From CAVTWJ01 sp964525605 (GTDB taxonomy: Bacteria; Oederibacteriota; Muellerivitia; Muellerivitales; Muellerivitaceae), in the NCBI GenBank assembly GCA_964525605.1, contig CAZGKT010000005.1, positions 83,287-147,286 on the forward strand: a stretch of DNA of 64,000 nt, given 5' to 3'. Both the position numbers and the translations under genes were made by a program. Below are positions 45,457-54,330 of this stretch, piece by piece (the first letter of the stretch is position 1; each line of letters begins with the position of its first letter). The notes below the pieces were generated by a model that saw nothing but the letters and a program-made list of their open reading frames with translations, was not told the DNA's origin and did no database searches.

Positions 45457-48318
45457 GTGACAGACCCCCACCACCCCTTGAACCCGGATCAGGCCCAAAG
45501 CGTCCCTTCGACTCCTGAGGACGCCGTGCGGCGGATGGTCGAACAGGCCGCCCACCTTCTGCCCGCCCAGGGCCCCATCCGCGTCTTCGTCCACCACAAC
45601 ACCCTGCATGCCTTCGAAGACCTTCCCTTCGAGGAAGCGGTGGTGAAGGCCGGGGAGCGCTTCGGCTGTCGGCCCTTTTTGGATGAGGAAGAATACCGGA
45701 GCCTATGGCTCGAAGGCCGCATCCTCACCGAGGACCTTCGGTCCGTTTTGTTGGAAGACCTAGGCGTTAGTAGTTCTGAAGCTGTTGCGGGAGCCACGAC
45801 CCGCCTGGAATTGCGGCTGGCCTTGATGGCGGTGGGGCTTCAAGAACCCGACGAGGAAGAGCTGGACTGGCACCTCAACGAGTCGGACAAACCCATGGAC
45901 CGCCCCCTGTGGAAAGCCTGCCTCGCTTTGGTGAGCCCACTGGGCCCATTAAACCAACCGGCCCCCCCCTCATCCGTCCGATACCGTGACAGGCTCTTGA
46001 ACCTGACGGGTGAAGATACGGACGCCATCCTTCAGCCTCTGCTCATCCGTTTCTGCGGGGCCTTTTGCGACCAGGGCATCGCCTATTGGCGTATCCCCGG
46101 CCGAAGCCTGGGTTTTCTCGAATCCTTCCTGAAGATCTACCGGGACGCCCCCCTCCCGGATACCTGGCTGAAGGGCTTCCACGAAAGGTGCAAAGGCCGG
46201 TATAACCCGGCTTCTTCCATCGTCCGCTCGCTCCAGAACCTCCAGATCCCCCCCGAAGAGTGGGGCCTCTATATAGAAGAGATGATGCTGGCCATGCGGG
46301 GTTGGCCCGGCATGCTGCGCCAGATCGAAGAACGGCCAGACCGCGTCCTGATCCCAGGCCCGCCGGGTACGCTTTTGGAATTCGCGGCGGTCAGGCTCAT
46401 CCTCGAAGAACAGGCCGCGGCCTATGTCACGGCGCGCGCTGGGCTCACCCTGAAAGACTTAAGGCAAATCCCCCTGAAGATGCCCGTGAAGACCGCCGCC
46501 ATGCGGGCCTTCACTTTGTACCAGGGGGCCCAGATTTTGGGTTGGTCCAAGGAAACCGTGCAGACCCAACCGGCAGACGCCCTTTTGGGGGAACTGGAAT
46601 CTTTCTTCTCTATGGAACGCCGCCGCCTTTTCCACCTGGCCTACGAGCGGCGGTACCGCATCAAGACGCTGGATGCGCTGTTGACCCATACCATGGAAAA
46701 CTCATCCACCGGTTTGGATTCACCCTCACCCCGACCCTCTCCCCTCGAGGGAGAGGGGGGAAAACACCCTAAATTCCAAGCGCTTTGCTGTTTGGACGAA
46801 AGGGAAGAGTCCTTCCGCCGCCATCTGGAAGAAACCGACCCCGCCTGCGAAACCTACGGCACAGCCGGGTTCTTCGGCCTCGCCATGTTCTACAAGGGCA
46901 TCGAGGATGCCCATTCGGTGCCCCTCTGCCCGATCCTGGTCAAACCCACCCATTTCGTGAAGGAAGTTCCGGTGAACGGGGTAACTGCGGGTACTAAAAC
47001 TTTTCGTCAAGCCTGGGGCCGCACGGCCTACGCCTTTCACGTGGGAAGCCGCACGGGTGTGCGGGGCGCCCTTTTCAGCGGCCTCTTCGGCACGCTGGCC
47101 GCCTTGCCCCTGATCATGCGAGTCGTCTTTCCGCGCCACGCGGCGAAATTGCGCTCCAACTTCAGCCAAACCCGCGTCCCGACCCGCTTGGAATGGAACT
47201 ACACGACCGAAGAATCGGCGAAGGTGGTGGGGAACTTGCTGGAAGAAACGGGGATCATGAACGGGTTTTCCCGGCTGGTGGTCGTCGTCGGCCACGGCTC
47301 TTCCAGCATGAACAATCCCCATGAGTCGGCGCACGATTGCGGCGCCTGTGGCGGGGGCCGGGGCGGCCCCAACGCGCGCGTTTTCGCGCTGATGGCCAAC
47401 GACCCGGGGGTGCGAAAGATACTGAACATCCCGCCGGAAACGATCTTCGTGGCGGCCTACCACAACACCTGCGACGATCTCATGGACTATTACGACCTGG
47501 ACCGCGTGCCCTCCTCCCACGAATCGGATTTGAAGCGTGCGAGGGTGGCCCTCAACCGGGCCGCGGCCCTAGGCGCCCAGGAGCGCAGCCGCCGCTTCGA
47601 CAACGTTTCGCCCGATGTCACCCCCCTGGGCGCCCTCACCGCCATGGCCGACCGCACCGAAGACCTGGCCCAGGTGAGGCCCGAATACGGCCACGCCACC
47701 AACGCGGTCGCGGTGGTGGGAAGGCGCTCCCTCACCCGGGGCCTTTTCATGGACCGGCGTTCCTTTCTGGCGTCCTACGACCCCGAGTCCGATAACGACG
47801 CGGGCGACTATTTAACCCGGGTCCTGGCGGCGGTGGGGCCGGTCTGCGGCGGCATCAACCTGGAATATTATTTTTCCTTTACCGACCGCTTCGGCTATGG
47901 CTGCGGCACCAAACTGCCCCACAACATCACGGGCATGCTGGGCGTGATGGATGGCCACGCCAGCGACCTGCGCACGGGCCTGCCCTGGCAGATGGTCGAG
48001 ATCCACGAGCCGGTCCGGCTTCTTCTGGTGGTGGAATCGCCGCTTTCCCGGCTCCAAAAGGCCCTCACCCGATTACCCGCGGTGGAACGCCTGGTCAAGA
48101 ACCGCTGGATCCAACTGGCCGTGCTGGAACCGGGGAAAAAAGAAATCCTTCTCTACCACAACGGCCATTACGAGCCCTACCAGCCCGAAAGCCGGGAACT
48201 GCCCCAGGCCCTTTCCTCGTGGGAATGGTACCGGGGAAAAAGCGGTCACTTGGATTACGCGACCATCGCGTCGACCACCCCGGTTGATGTTCAAGAGAAA
48301 AGCGGGGCCGCCCGATGA
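45457..48318 (+). CDS. dabA: DabA, inorganic carbon transporter subunit (DUF2309)
   Basis: About 953 residues. DabA is a distant carbonic-anhydrase-like zinc protein that, with a membrane proton channel, converts CO2 to bicarbonate vectorially. Landmarks are HHNTLHAF near the N-terminus, the first zinc region CCLDEREESFRRHLEE, and the second in VVGHGSSSMNNPHESAHDC followed by GACGGGRGG. A 14-residue Pro/Ser/Gly insertion lies just before the first site and is encoded by a dispersed repeat. The frame is open upstream inside arsR; the GTG at 45457 with AAGGTG in front is chosen. It is followed by two channel-subunit genes. Confidence 0.92.
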   Translation: MTDPHHPLNPDQAQSVPSTPEDAVRRMVEQAAHLLPAQGPIRVFVHHNTLHAFEDLPFEEAVVKAGERFGCRPFLDEEEYRSLWLEGRILTEDLRSVLLEDLGVSSSEAVAGATTRLELRLALMAVGLQEPDEEELDWHLNESDKPMDRPLWKACLALVSPLGPLNQPAPPSSVRYRDRLLNLTGEDTDAILQPLLIRFCGAFCDQGIAYWRIPGRSLGFLESFLKIYRDAPLPDTWLKGFHERCKGRYNPASSIVRSLQNLQIPPEEWGLYIEEMMLAMRGWPGMLRQIEERPDRVLIPGPPGTLLEFAAVRLILEEQAAAYVTARAGLTLKDLRQIPLKMPVKTAAMRAFTLYQGAQILGWSKETVQTQPADALLGELESFFSMERRRLFHLAYERRYRIKTLDALLTHTMENSSTGLDSPSPRPSPLEGEGGKHPKFQALCCLDEREESFRRHLEETDPACETYGTAGFFGLAMFYKGIEDAHSVPLCPILVKPTHFVKEVPVNGVTAGTKTFRQAWGRTAYAFHVGSRTGVRGALFSGLFGTLAALPLIMRVVFPRHAAKLRSNFSQTRVPTRLEWNYTTEESAKVVGNLLEETGIMNGFSRLVVVVGHGSSSMNNPHESAHDCGACGGGRGGPNARVFALMANDPGVRKILNIPPETIFVAAYHNTCDDLMDYYDLDRVPSSHESDLKRARVALNRAAALGAQERSRRFDNVSPDVTPLGALTAMADRTEDLAQVRPEYGHATNAVAVVGRRSLTRGLFMDRRSFLASYDPESDNDAGDYLTRVLAAVGPVCGGINLEYYFSFTDRFGYGCGTKLPHNITGMLGVMDGHASDLRTGLPWQMVEIHEPVRLLLVVESPLSRLQKALTRLPAVERLVKNRWIQLAVLEPGKKEILLYHNGHYEPYQPESRELPQALSSWEWYRGKSGHLDYATIASTTPVDVQEKSGAAR
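46721..46760 (+). repeat. Dispersed repeat (family C half) inserted inside dabA
   Basis: caccctcaccccgaccctct followed by the complementary cccctcgagggagag is the same element as in two intergenic regions of this window. Its length keeps the frame and encodes SPSPRPSPLEGEGG. It stands directly before the CCLDER zinc motif. Confidence 0.65.
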
Positions 48319-48384
48319 ATCAACCCTTTACGTGTTCAGGCGAAATTAAAGCTAGGTCTAAAAACAAAAAACGAGGCTTAGGTT

Positions 48385-48476
48385 GGCCACAGATGCATGG
48401 GATTCATGGGATTTTAAAACAAAAATTCTTTGGGCTGTTTCTTTGCCGATCCTATGCATCCCATGAATCTGTGGCT
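48385..48476. repeat. Long inverted repeat, family B, between dabA and dabB-like gene
   Basis: Arms ggccacagatgcatgggatt and cccatgaatctgtggct pair over about 28 bases. A relative lies between umuD and umuC. It forms most of the 184-base gap, so it is inside the operon message and could be a processing or attenuation site. Confidence 0.7.
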
Positions 48477-48502
48477 CAAATTTATTTTTGGTGGTTGCGT
48501 CC

Positions 48503-49768
48503 ATGAACCTTCCCCTCCTCATCGCCCTGGGGCTGCCCACCCTGCTTTTCCTTTTGCTCTCCCTCTTTTCCCTCGTCGACCGGGCCCTATCGGAACGGGT
48601 CACGGGCCTGCTCGTGCCCATCACCCTCGTTCCCGCCTTCGCCGCGTCCCTGGCGTTGGCCCTGTCCCATCCCGTCCGAACTGAACTGGTCTATTCCCCC
48701 TTCGGCGTCATCGCGGGCCAGACCTTTGAATTCAGGCTCATCCTCGACTGGCTCTCCCTGCCTTTCCTGGCCCTCATCCTGCTTTTGTGCGGGGTCACGG
48801 GCATCTTCGCCCACCGTTACCTGCACAAAGAACCCGGCTACAACCGGTTCTTCTTTCTCTTCTCGCTCTTCATCGTGGGTATGGAATTCGCGGCCCTGGC
48901 CGGGTCCATGGAAACATTGGTTGCGGCCTGGGAGCTATTGGGTCTTTCGTCGGTTCTCTTGATCGCGTATTTCCACGAAAGGCCCGAGCCGGTGCGAAAC
49001 GCCCTTCGGGTCTGGACCATCTACCGCATCGGCGATCTGGGGATGGTCTTCGCGGCTTGCCTGGCCCACCATTGGACCGGCACCGGCGCTTTCGATGTGG
49101 TCTTCCAATCGGGCCACGCCAGCCTGGCCCTCCTGATTCTTCTGGCGGCCATGGGCAAATCGGCCCTGGTGCCTTTTTCCAACTGGCTGCCGCGCGCCAT
49201 GGAAGGCCCCACGCCCTCCAGCGCCATTTTTTACGGGGCCCTTTCGGTGCATCTGGGCGCCTTCCTGCTCTTGCGGGCGGCGCCGCTGTTGGACGCCAAC
49301 CCGCCGGTGGCCTGGCTGGTCGTGGCCTTAGGGCTACTCACTTTCTTCCACGGCACCTTCGTGGGCCGGGCCCAGACGGATATCAAATGCGCGTTGGCCT
49401 ACGCCTCCCTGACGCAGGTGGGCATCATCGTGGCGGAAATTGGGCTGGGCTTGCGCGTCATCCCCTTCATCCACCTCCTGGGCCACGCCTGCCTGCGAAC
49501 CCTCCAGTTCCTCCGGGCGCCCTCACTCCTTCACGACATGCACCGCATCGAGAACGCGGTGGGTTCCCACCTGCCCCGAACGGGGCTCCATTACGAAAGA
49601 TGGATTCCCCTGCGACTGCGGTTTCGGCTCTACCGGGCGGCCCTGGAACGGGGTTACCTGGAAGCCATCCTGCGTGATTGGGTGGCCCGGCCCTTCCTGG
49701 CTTCCGCGGCTTTTCTGGACAAGGCGGAACTGTGGTGGACGAACGTGTTGGAAAGGCGCCCAAAATGA
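48503..49768 (+). CDS. dabB: DabB-like proton channel subunit (NuoL/MrpA family)
   Basis: 421 residues with about 12 membrane helices, shorter than NuoL. The key Glu lies in AAWELLGLSSVLL, the Arg/Asp stretch in IYRIGDLGMVFAA, and the channel Lys in AAMGKSALVPFSNWLPRAM; EGPTPSSAIFYGALSVHLG is the standard antiporter-family signature. DabB supplies the proton gradient-driven energy for DabA. The ATG at 48503 begins MNLPLLIALG, a good membrane start. It lies in the DAB operon and is followed by a second channel gene after a repeat-filled gap of 190 bases. Confidence 0.88.
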   Translation: MNLPLLIALGLPTLLFLLLSLFSLVDRALSERVTGLLVPITLVPAFAASLALALSHPVRTELVYSPFGVIAGQTFEFRLILDWLSLPFLALILLLCGVTGIFAHRYLHKEPGYNRFFFLFSLFIVGMEFAALAGSMETLVAAWELLGLSSVLLIAYFHERPEPVRNALRVWTIYRIGDLGMVFAACLAHHWTGTGAFDVVFQSGHASLALLILLAAMGKSALVPFSNWLPRAMEGPTPSSAIFYGALSVHLGAFLLLRAAPLLDANPPVAWLVVALGLLTFFHGTFVGRAQTDIKCALAYASLTQVGIIVAEIGLGLRVIPFIHLLGHACLRTLQFLRAPSLLHDMHRIENAVGSHLPRTGLHYERWIPLRLRFRLYRAALERGYLEAILRDWVARPFLASAAFLDKAELWWTNVLERRPK

Positions 49769-49790
49769 ACGGAACTTCCAAAAATTCATC

Positions 49791-49895
49791 TTTCACCCTC
49801 ACCCCACCCTCTCCCCTCAAGGGAGAGGGTGGAAAAGACACGCGAATAATACAGTTCCCTCGCCCCTGGAGGGAGAGGGCTAGGGTGAGGGGGCT
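49791..49895. repeat. Intergenic inverted repeat, family C
   Basis: Arms caccctctcccctcaaggga and cctggagggagagggctagg, then gtgagggg, pair with each other across about 60 bases and each also forms a local hairpin. The same family occurs between xylF and xylG and within dabA. It lies between the two channel genes. Confidence 0.65.
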
Positions 49896-49958
49896 GTTGG
49901 GTGCGATTATTAAAGATGACCTTAAACTTGGTCTCTTGGCGCAGAAGGGAAGTGCCCG

Positions 49959-51308
49959 ATGATCTCGGTTCTTCAGTTTCCCTGGCTCTCCCTGCTTTTC
50001 TTATTGCCGGCCCTGGGTGTGGGCGCGGTTCTTCTTTTTCCCCGTTTTTCCCACAAGATCGGCATCGGGGTCACGCTCGCCGCGTTGGTCATGGCGGTGG
50101 GCTCCTGGGTTGAACTGGGGCCTCTCAAGATCGCCGTCGACCCCTGGCTCCCCCTTCTCAGCCTCGATCATCTGGGCGCCCCCCTGGTTTTTTGCTGTAC
50201 GGTCACGGCGGCGGCGGTGCTTTACACCATGCCCCGTTCCCACCGCACACCCGAGCTGGCGGCCAAGTTTCTCCTTTCCGAGACCATTCTTCTGCTCACC
50301 TTCTCCACCGTGAACCCCTGGTTTCTAGCGGCGCTTTTCACGGCAGGCGCCTTTTTGCCCTGGTTCGAAATACGTTCCCGTGGTTTCGCCCTTTACATGG
50401 CGGTTTCCGTCCTCTGTTTCATCCTGGGCGTCGCGGCGGGGCCGACCCGTTGGTTCTGCCTGCCCCTGGTGGCCGCCGTGCTCATCCGCAAGGGCATACT
50501 GCCGTTGCATTCCTGGCTGCCTTCCTTTTTCCAGTCCGCCCGCTTTGGAACCTCCCTGCTTTTCGTCATTCCCCAGGTCGGCACCTATTGCGCGGCGCGG
50601 CTCATCCTGCCCTCGGCCCCGGCGGTGACCCTGGAAATCATGGGAGTTCTCGCGCTTTTGACCTCCGTTTACGCGGCGGCCCTGGGGCTCGTGCAGAAAG
50701 ATGTACGGCGCATGTTCGGTTATTTCTTCATGAGCCAGTCGGCGGTGGTTTTGGCGGGCCTGACCTGCGACAACCTGGGCGGCCTGGCCGGGGGATTGAC
50801 GCTTTGGATCTCCAGCATCCTTTCCCTCACGGGATTCGGGTTGGCCCTGCGGGCCCTGGAAGCGAGGCGGGGTCTGCTTTCTCTGGATGTTTTCCACGGC
50901 GGCTACGAACGAATGCCTCTTTTGGCGGTGGGCTTTCTGGTACTGGGCCTGGCCTGCGTGGGCATTCCGGGCACCCTGGGCTTTGTGTCCCAGGAAATGC
51001 TGGTGGATGGGGCCGTCGAAACCTTTCCCTGGTTCGGCTTTCTCGTCGGCGTGGCGGCGGCCTTGAACGGCATCACCATCCTCAAGGCCTATGGTTCGCT
51101 CTTTTGCGGAACCTTCACCAGCCCCTTTCAAGAACAGTTAAGGCCCCGGGAAAAGTTGGCCATGATGGGTCTTTTGGCTTTCCTCTTGGCTTGCGGCCTT
51201 TGGCCCGTGCCCTTGTTGAAGGGCAACCTATCCGCTGCTTCGATTTTGCTAATGGAGCGCCAGGCGGCCCAGCCGCCGATCAAAACCAACGAAACCCCGC
51301 TCGAGTGA
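49959..51308 (+). CDS. Second proton-channel subunit (NuoM/NuoN-like) of the DAB operon
   Basis: 449 residues and about 13-14 membrane helices. The antiporter-family core is visible: LLSETILLLTFSTVNPWFL, the Lys in VLIRKGILPLHSWLPSFF and KDVRRMFGYFFMSQSAVVL. The N-terminal domain is weaker than in DabB, closer to NuoN. Characterised DABs have one channel protein, so the extra subunit may form a two-channel complex or replace part of the truncated first one. The 3' end of this gene, about 290 bases, recurs in decayed form 1.9 kb downstream. Confidence 0.8.
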   Translation: MISVLQFPWLSLLFLLPALGVGAVLLFPRFSHKIGIGVTLAALVMAVGSWVELGPLKIAVDPWLPLLSLDHLGAPLVFCCTVTAAAVLYTMPRSHRTPELAAKFLLSETILLLTFSTVNPWFLAALFTAGAFLPWFEIRSRGFALYMAVSVLCFILGVAAGPTRWFCLPLVAAVLIRKGILPLHSWLPSFFQSARFGTSLLFVIPQVGTYCAARLILPSAPAVTLEIMGVLALLTSVYAAALGLVQKDVRRMFGYFFMSQSAVVLAGLTCDNLGGLAGGLTLWISSILSLTGFGLALRALEARRGLLSLDVFHGGYERMPLLAVGFLVLGLACVGIPGTLGFVSQEMLVDGAVETFPWFGFLVGVAAALNGITILKAYGSLFCGTFTSPFQEQLRPREKLAMMGLLAFLLACGLWPVPLLKGNLSAASILLMERQAAQPPIKTNETPLE

Positions 51309-51420
51309 AGTGAAATCAGCCTCCCTGGCCTCCGAGATTCCCAGGCCTGATCCTGATACTATGGGACCCTTCGGGAGGGTGGAATGATGTTTTCAAGTCA
51401 GCGCGTGTGAGGGATGGCAA

Positions 51421-52857
51421 ATGAATAAACGATCCCCTCAACATTTAAAACTCGAAGCCTTGAAAAAAATCGATCGGTTGCTCGCGATCTATCCGGATTT
51501 GATCGAAGAGCGCTATCAACGGGCATGCGTTTTGGAAGAGTTGGGACGCCCGGAAGAAGCTAAAACCGAATTTTTGGAGGTTTTAAAAAGGGCGCCCACC
51601 CATTTCGGGACCTTGATTCGATTCGGTAATCTGCTTTATGCGAAGGGGTTGGTCGCGGATGCCCTGATCCTTTACCGGGAAGCCGTCAAAAGACATCCTT
51701 CGAACCCCGTCGGTTATGTCAACCTCGCGAATGTGCAGGCGCAAAACAACGAACCGGAACAAGCCCGATTAAATTTCGAAGCCGCCCTTCGGATTGATCC
51801 TGATTATTGGGCCGCCAATCGGGGCATGGCCTACCTGCTGACGGACTCAAGGGATGAGCAGATCGCCAAACGATACCGGGATAAGGCCTTCGGGCAAAAC
51901 CCGCTCCTTCATTGGCCCTCTACCGGAGAAAAATCGCCGGTGAACCTACTCATGCTGGTATCGGCCATGGGCGGCCTGGTCCGGTTTCGCCACCACCTCG
52001 ACAGCCGCGTCTTTGAGGTCACCGAGCTTTTTGTGGAGTATTTCGACCCATCCCAACCCTTGCCGCCCCACCAGAAGGTGGTGAATGCCATTGGGAACGC
52101 GGATGTGGCCCGTTCGGGCCTTGAAATCGCCGTGAAGCTATTGGAAAAAACATCCGCCCCGGTCCTCAATCATCCTTCCCGGGTCCTCCCGACGGGTCGC
52201 GAAGAAGTTCTCAAGAAATTAGGAACCATCCCCGGGGTCATCACGCCCCGCACCTCGCTCGTTTCTCGGGAAAAATTGATGAGTCCGCAGGTTGGGGGTT
52301 ATTTGGACGAACTCGGATTTTCCTTCCCCTTCTTGCTGCGTTCGGCCGGATTTCAAGGGGGCCGACATTTCATTCAGGTTGAAAACGAGGAAGCGCTTCA
52401 AAACCAACTGCCGACCCTGCCGGGAGAAGAACTTCTGGCCATTCAGTTTTTGGATGCCCGCAGCCCTGACGGAAAAATACGCAAATACCGTGTCATGATG
52501 ATCGATGGAAAATTGTATCCCCTGCACGCCGCCATTTCGCGCGATTGGAAAATTCATTTTTTCAGCGCGGATATGGCGGATAACCCTGAAAACCGGGAAG
52601 AAGATTTGAGATTCCTGAACCAGATGCCGGAAGTCCTTGGAAATCCCGCGATGGAAGCATTAGAGAAGATTTGTTCAAGTCTGGGTCTGGATTATGCCGG
52701 GGCCGATTTCAGCCTTAATGCGAAAGGGGAAATTCTTTTATTCGAGGCCAACGCGACGATGGTGGTGAATCCGCCTGAAACGGACCCAAAATGGGATTAT
52801 CGCCGGCCGGCGGTCCAGAAAATTTTGCAGGCCATCCAGCAAATGTTTCGAAAATAA
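51421..52857 (+). CDS. Tetratricopeptide / ATP-grasp-like protein
   Basis: 478 residues, cytoplasmic. The N-terminal about 150 residues contain four TPR units (RYQRACVLEELGRPEEAKTE; VGYVNLANVQAQNNEPEQAR). From about 170 the sequence looks ATP-grasp-like: a pre-ATP-grasp part (NAIGNADVARSGLEIAVKLL), PFLLRSAGFQGGRHFIQVEN, FLDARSPDGKIRKYRVMMID and the C-terminal ADFSLNAKGEILLFEANATM, in which the acidic/Asn metal-site residues are kept. Such enzymes join a carboxylate to an amine or thiol; substrate unknown, perhaps a peptide modification. It stands between the end of the DAB operon and a partial copy of that end. Confidence 0.72.
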   Translation: MNKRSPQHLKLEALKKIDRLLAIYPDLIEERYQRACVLEELGRPEEAKTEFLEVLKRAPTHFGTLIRFGNLLYAKGLVADALILYREAVKRHPSNPVGYVNLANVQAQNNEPEQARLNFEAALRIDPDYWAANRGMAYLLTDSRDEQIAKRYRDKAFGQNPLLHWPSTGEKSPVNLLMLVSAMGGLVRFRHHLDSRVFEVTELFVEYFDPSQPLPPHQKVVNAIGNADVARSGLEIAVKLLEKTSAPVLNHPSRVLPTGREEVLKKLGTIPGVITPRTSLVSREKLMSPQVGGYLDELGFSFPFLLRSAGFQGGRHFIQVENEEALQNQLPTLPGEELLAIQFLDARSPDGKIRKYRVMMIDGKLYPLHAAISRDWKIHFFSADMADNPENREEDLRFLNQMPEVLGNPAMEALEKICSSLGLDYAGADFSLNAKGEILLFEANATMVVNPPETDPKWDYRRPAVQKILQAIQQMFRK

Positions 52858-52880
52858 AATCGGTTGGGCTTTGTTTCCCG

Positions 52881-53193
52881 GGAGTCGAAACTTTTCCGTG
52901 GTTCGGCTTCCTCGTCGGGGTGGCGGCGGCCTTGAACGGCATAGGGTTCGCTCTTTTGCGGAACCTTCACCAGCCCCTTTCAAGAACAGTTAAGGCCCCG
53001 GGAAAAGTTGGCCATGATGGGTCTTTTGGCTTTCCTCTTGGCCTGCGGCCTTTGGCCCGTGCCCTTGTTGAAAGGCAACCTAAATGCCGCTTCGGTTTTG
53101 TTACTGGAGCGCCAAGCGGCACAGCCACAGACAAAGACCCTCGATACCCCGGCCGGGAGCAACGAGGCCGTCGATGGGGCGGGGAAGAACTGA
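52881..53193 (+). pseudogene. Decayed duplicate of the 3' end of the NuoM/N-like gene
   Basis: About 290 bases match the end of the channel gene at 51014-51300 almost base for base, including gcgaaccttcaccagcccct-like and ccatgatgggtcttttggct stretches. A deletion of about 17 bases (after ggcat) shifts the frame, and the last part diverges. No start codon or ribosome site is in phase with the conserved part, so it is not a gene. It shows that a duplication preceded or accompanied insertion of the TPR/ATP-grasp gene. Confidence 0.88.
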
Positions 53194-53331
53194 TCCTACT
53201 GGATAGTTTGTTGCGATTGCTGGGAAAACTGGAAACCCAGGGGAAAATCAAGATTTAGATTTTTGCCCTTAGAACCTATAACAAAATCAAACTAACCACC
53301 AATTGATGCAAGGCGTATTTGAAAGCCCCTT

Positions 53332-53340
53332 TGTTATAAT
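53332..53340 (+). promoter_or_regulatory. Extended -10 promoter element before the MNT/HEPN pair
   Basis: TGTTATAAT matches TGnTATAAT fully, about 25-40 bases before the two possible starts of the nucleotidyltransferase gene. The -35 region is weak. Confidence 0.55.
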
Positions 53341-53364
53341 GTTGAAAATATATATTTCGATGGG

Positions 53365-53697
53365 ATGGGAGACTTAAAAATGCAGGTGGAAATGTCGATT
53401 GTCGACAAACTCATAGATCAAATCGTAAAAACCGCCCATCCCCTCCGAATAATCCTTTTTGGGTCAGCGGCCCGTGGAGATATGCGGCCGGATAGCGACA
53501 TTGATCTTTTAATTGTTATGCCGGAAGGAACGGATAGCGATAGTGTCGGCAAACTGCTTTATTGTGAAGTAGGCGGGGTTAATGTGGCGTTTGATATGGT
53601 GGTTACCACTCCGGATGTCCTCGAGAAATACAAGGACAATTGCGCTTTGGTTTATAAATGGGCGCTCAAGGAAGGCCGGGAAGTCTATGCCGCTTGA
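53365..53697 (+). CDS. MNT-type nucleotidyltransferase (antitoxin candidate)
   Basis: 110 residues. The minimal nucleotidyltransferase signature GSX10DXD is exact: GSAARGDMRPDSDID (about 32-46). In type VII toxin-antitoxin systems such proteins inactivate a HEPN partner by adding AMP; the HEPN gene overlaps here by 8 bases. An in-frame ATG at 53380 has GGGAG at about 8 bases and is an alternative start. The pair is in an accessory region right after a duplicated gene fragment. Confidence 0.82.
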   Translation: MGDLKMQVEMSIVDKLIDQIVKTAHPLRIILFGSAARGDMRPDSDIDLLIVMPEGTDSDSVGKLLYCEVGGVNVAFDMVVTTPDVLEKYKDNCALVYKWALKEGREVYAA

Positions 53698-54079
53698 GAA
53701 GAAGGATTTAAACGATCCGGCCATCTGGATTGAATACGCTAAAAGTGACCTTGCATTAGCGCGGCGTGGAAAGGGACCGGAAGTTCGTTTTGGTGCGCTT
53801 TGTTACCTTTGCCAACAAGCGGCGGAAAAAGCTTTGAAAGCTGTTTTGTTAAAGGAAAAGGTAGAATTTCCACCTACGCACAGCATTAAAGTTCTTTTAG
53901 ACCTATTACCCTCCCCGCTTTCCCCAACCCCTGAAATAAAAGAAGCCGCCCAATTGAGCCATTATGCTTTTAAAGGGCGGTATCCCTTGGATTTCCTGGA
54001 CATTCAACCGGATGAATACGAAAAAGCGATTAAGCTAACGGATAGGGTCTTACGGTGGGCTGAAAAAGCTTTGAAGTAA
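53690..54079 (+). CDS. HEPN-domain protein (toxin candidate of the MNT pair)
   Basis: 129 residues, all helical. YLCQQAAEKALKAVLLKE and PPTHSIKVLLDLL are typical of the HEPN family paired with MNT nucleotidyltransferases. The ribonuclease motif Rx4-6H of active HEPN toxins is not apparent, so activity is uncertain. The start MPLEKKDL overlaps the end of the MNT gene; longer in-frame starts lie inside that gene and are rejected. Confidence 0.8.
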   Translation, partial: PLEKKDLNDPAIWIEYAKSDLALARRGKGPEVRFGALCYLCQQAAEKALKAVLLKEKVEFPPTHSIKVLLDLLPSPLSPTPEIKEAAQLSHYAFKGRYPLDFLDIQPDEYEKAIKLTDRVLRWAEKALK

Positions 54080-54092
54080 AGGTGGGGGCACT

Positions 54093-54251
54093 ATGTCGGC
54101 CGCCAGGATTCAGACGATCGAAAAACAAGTGAAGAATCTGGATCAGGACGATTGGGCGGTTTTTCGTGATTGGTTCAGCAAATACGACGCGAGGGTCTGG
54201 CATCAACAGATCAATAAGGACGCTTGGTCCGTAAATGGGGTCAGTCATTAA
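54093..54251 (+). pseudogene. Truncated antitoxin-like ORF
   Basis: 52 residues: RIQTIEKQVKNLDQDDWAVF and RDWFSKYDARVWHQQI resemble the N-terminal half of small antitoxins paired with RelE/ParE toxins, which normally run to 70-80 residues. Here it changes to INKDAWSVNGVSH and stops, and no toxin gene follows. AGGTGGGGG precedes the ATG. Probably a broken module; its last codons contain GGGGTCAG, a sequence seen again at the next toxin-antitoxin pair. Confidence 0.5.
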
Positions 54252-54330
54252 TAATTAATATTTTAGAGAAAGAAAACCAGAAAAAGGGTTACGCTCCGCA
54301 GTTTGGAGCGGATACGATAATCCAATTTAT

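Noticed and set aside
52791..53258. Open frame through the end of the TPR/ATP-grasp gene and the duplicated fragment
   Set aside because: It changes from the true frame of the duplicated channel gene to a shifted one and has no start of its own.
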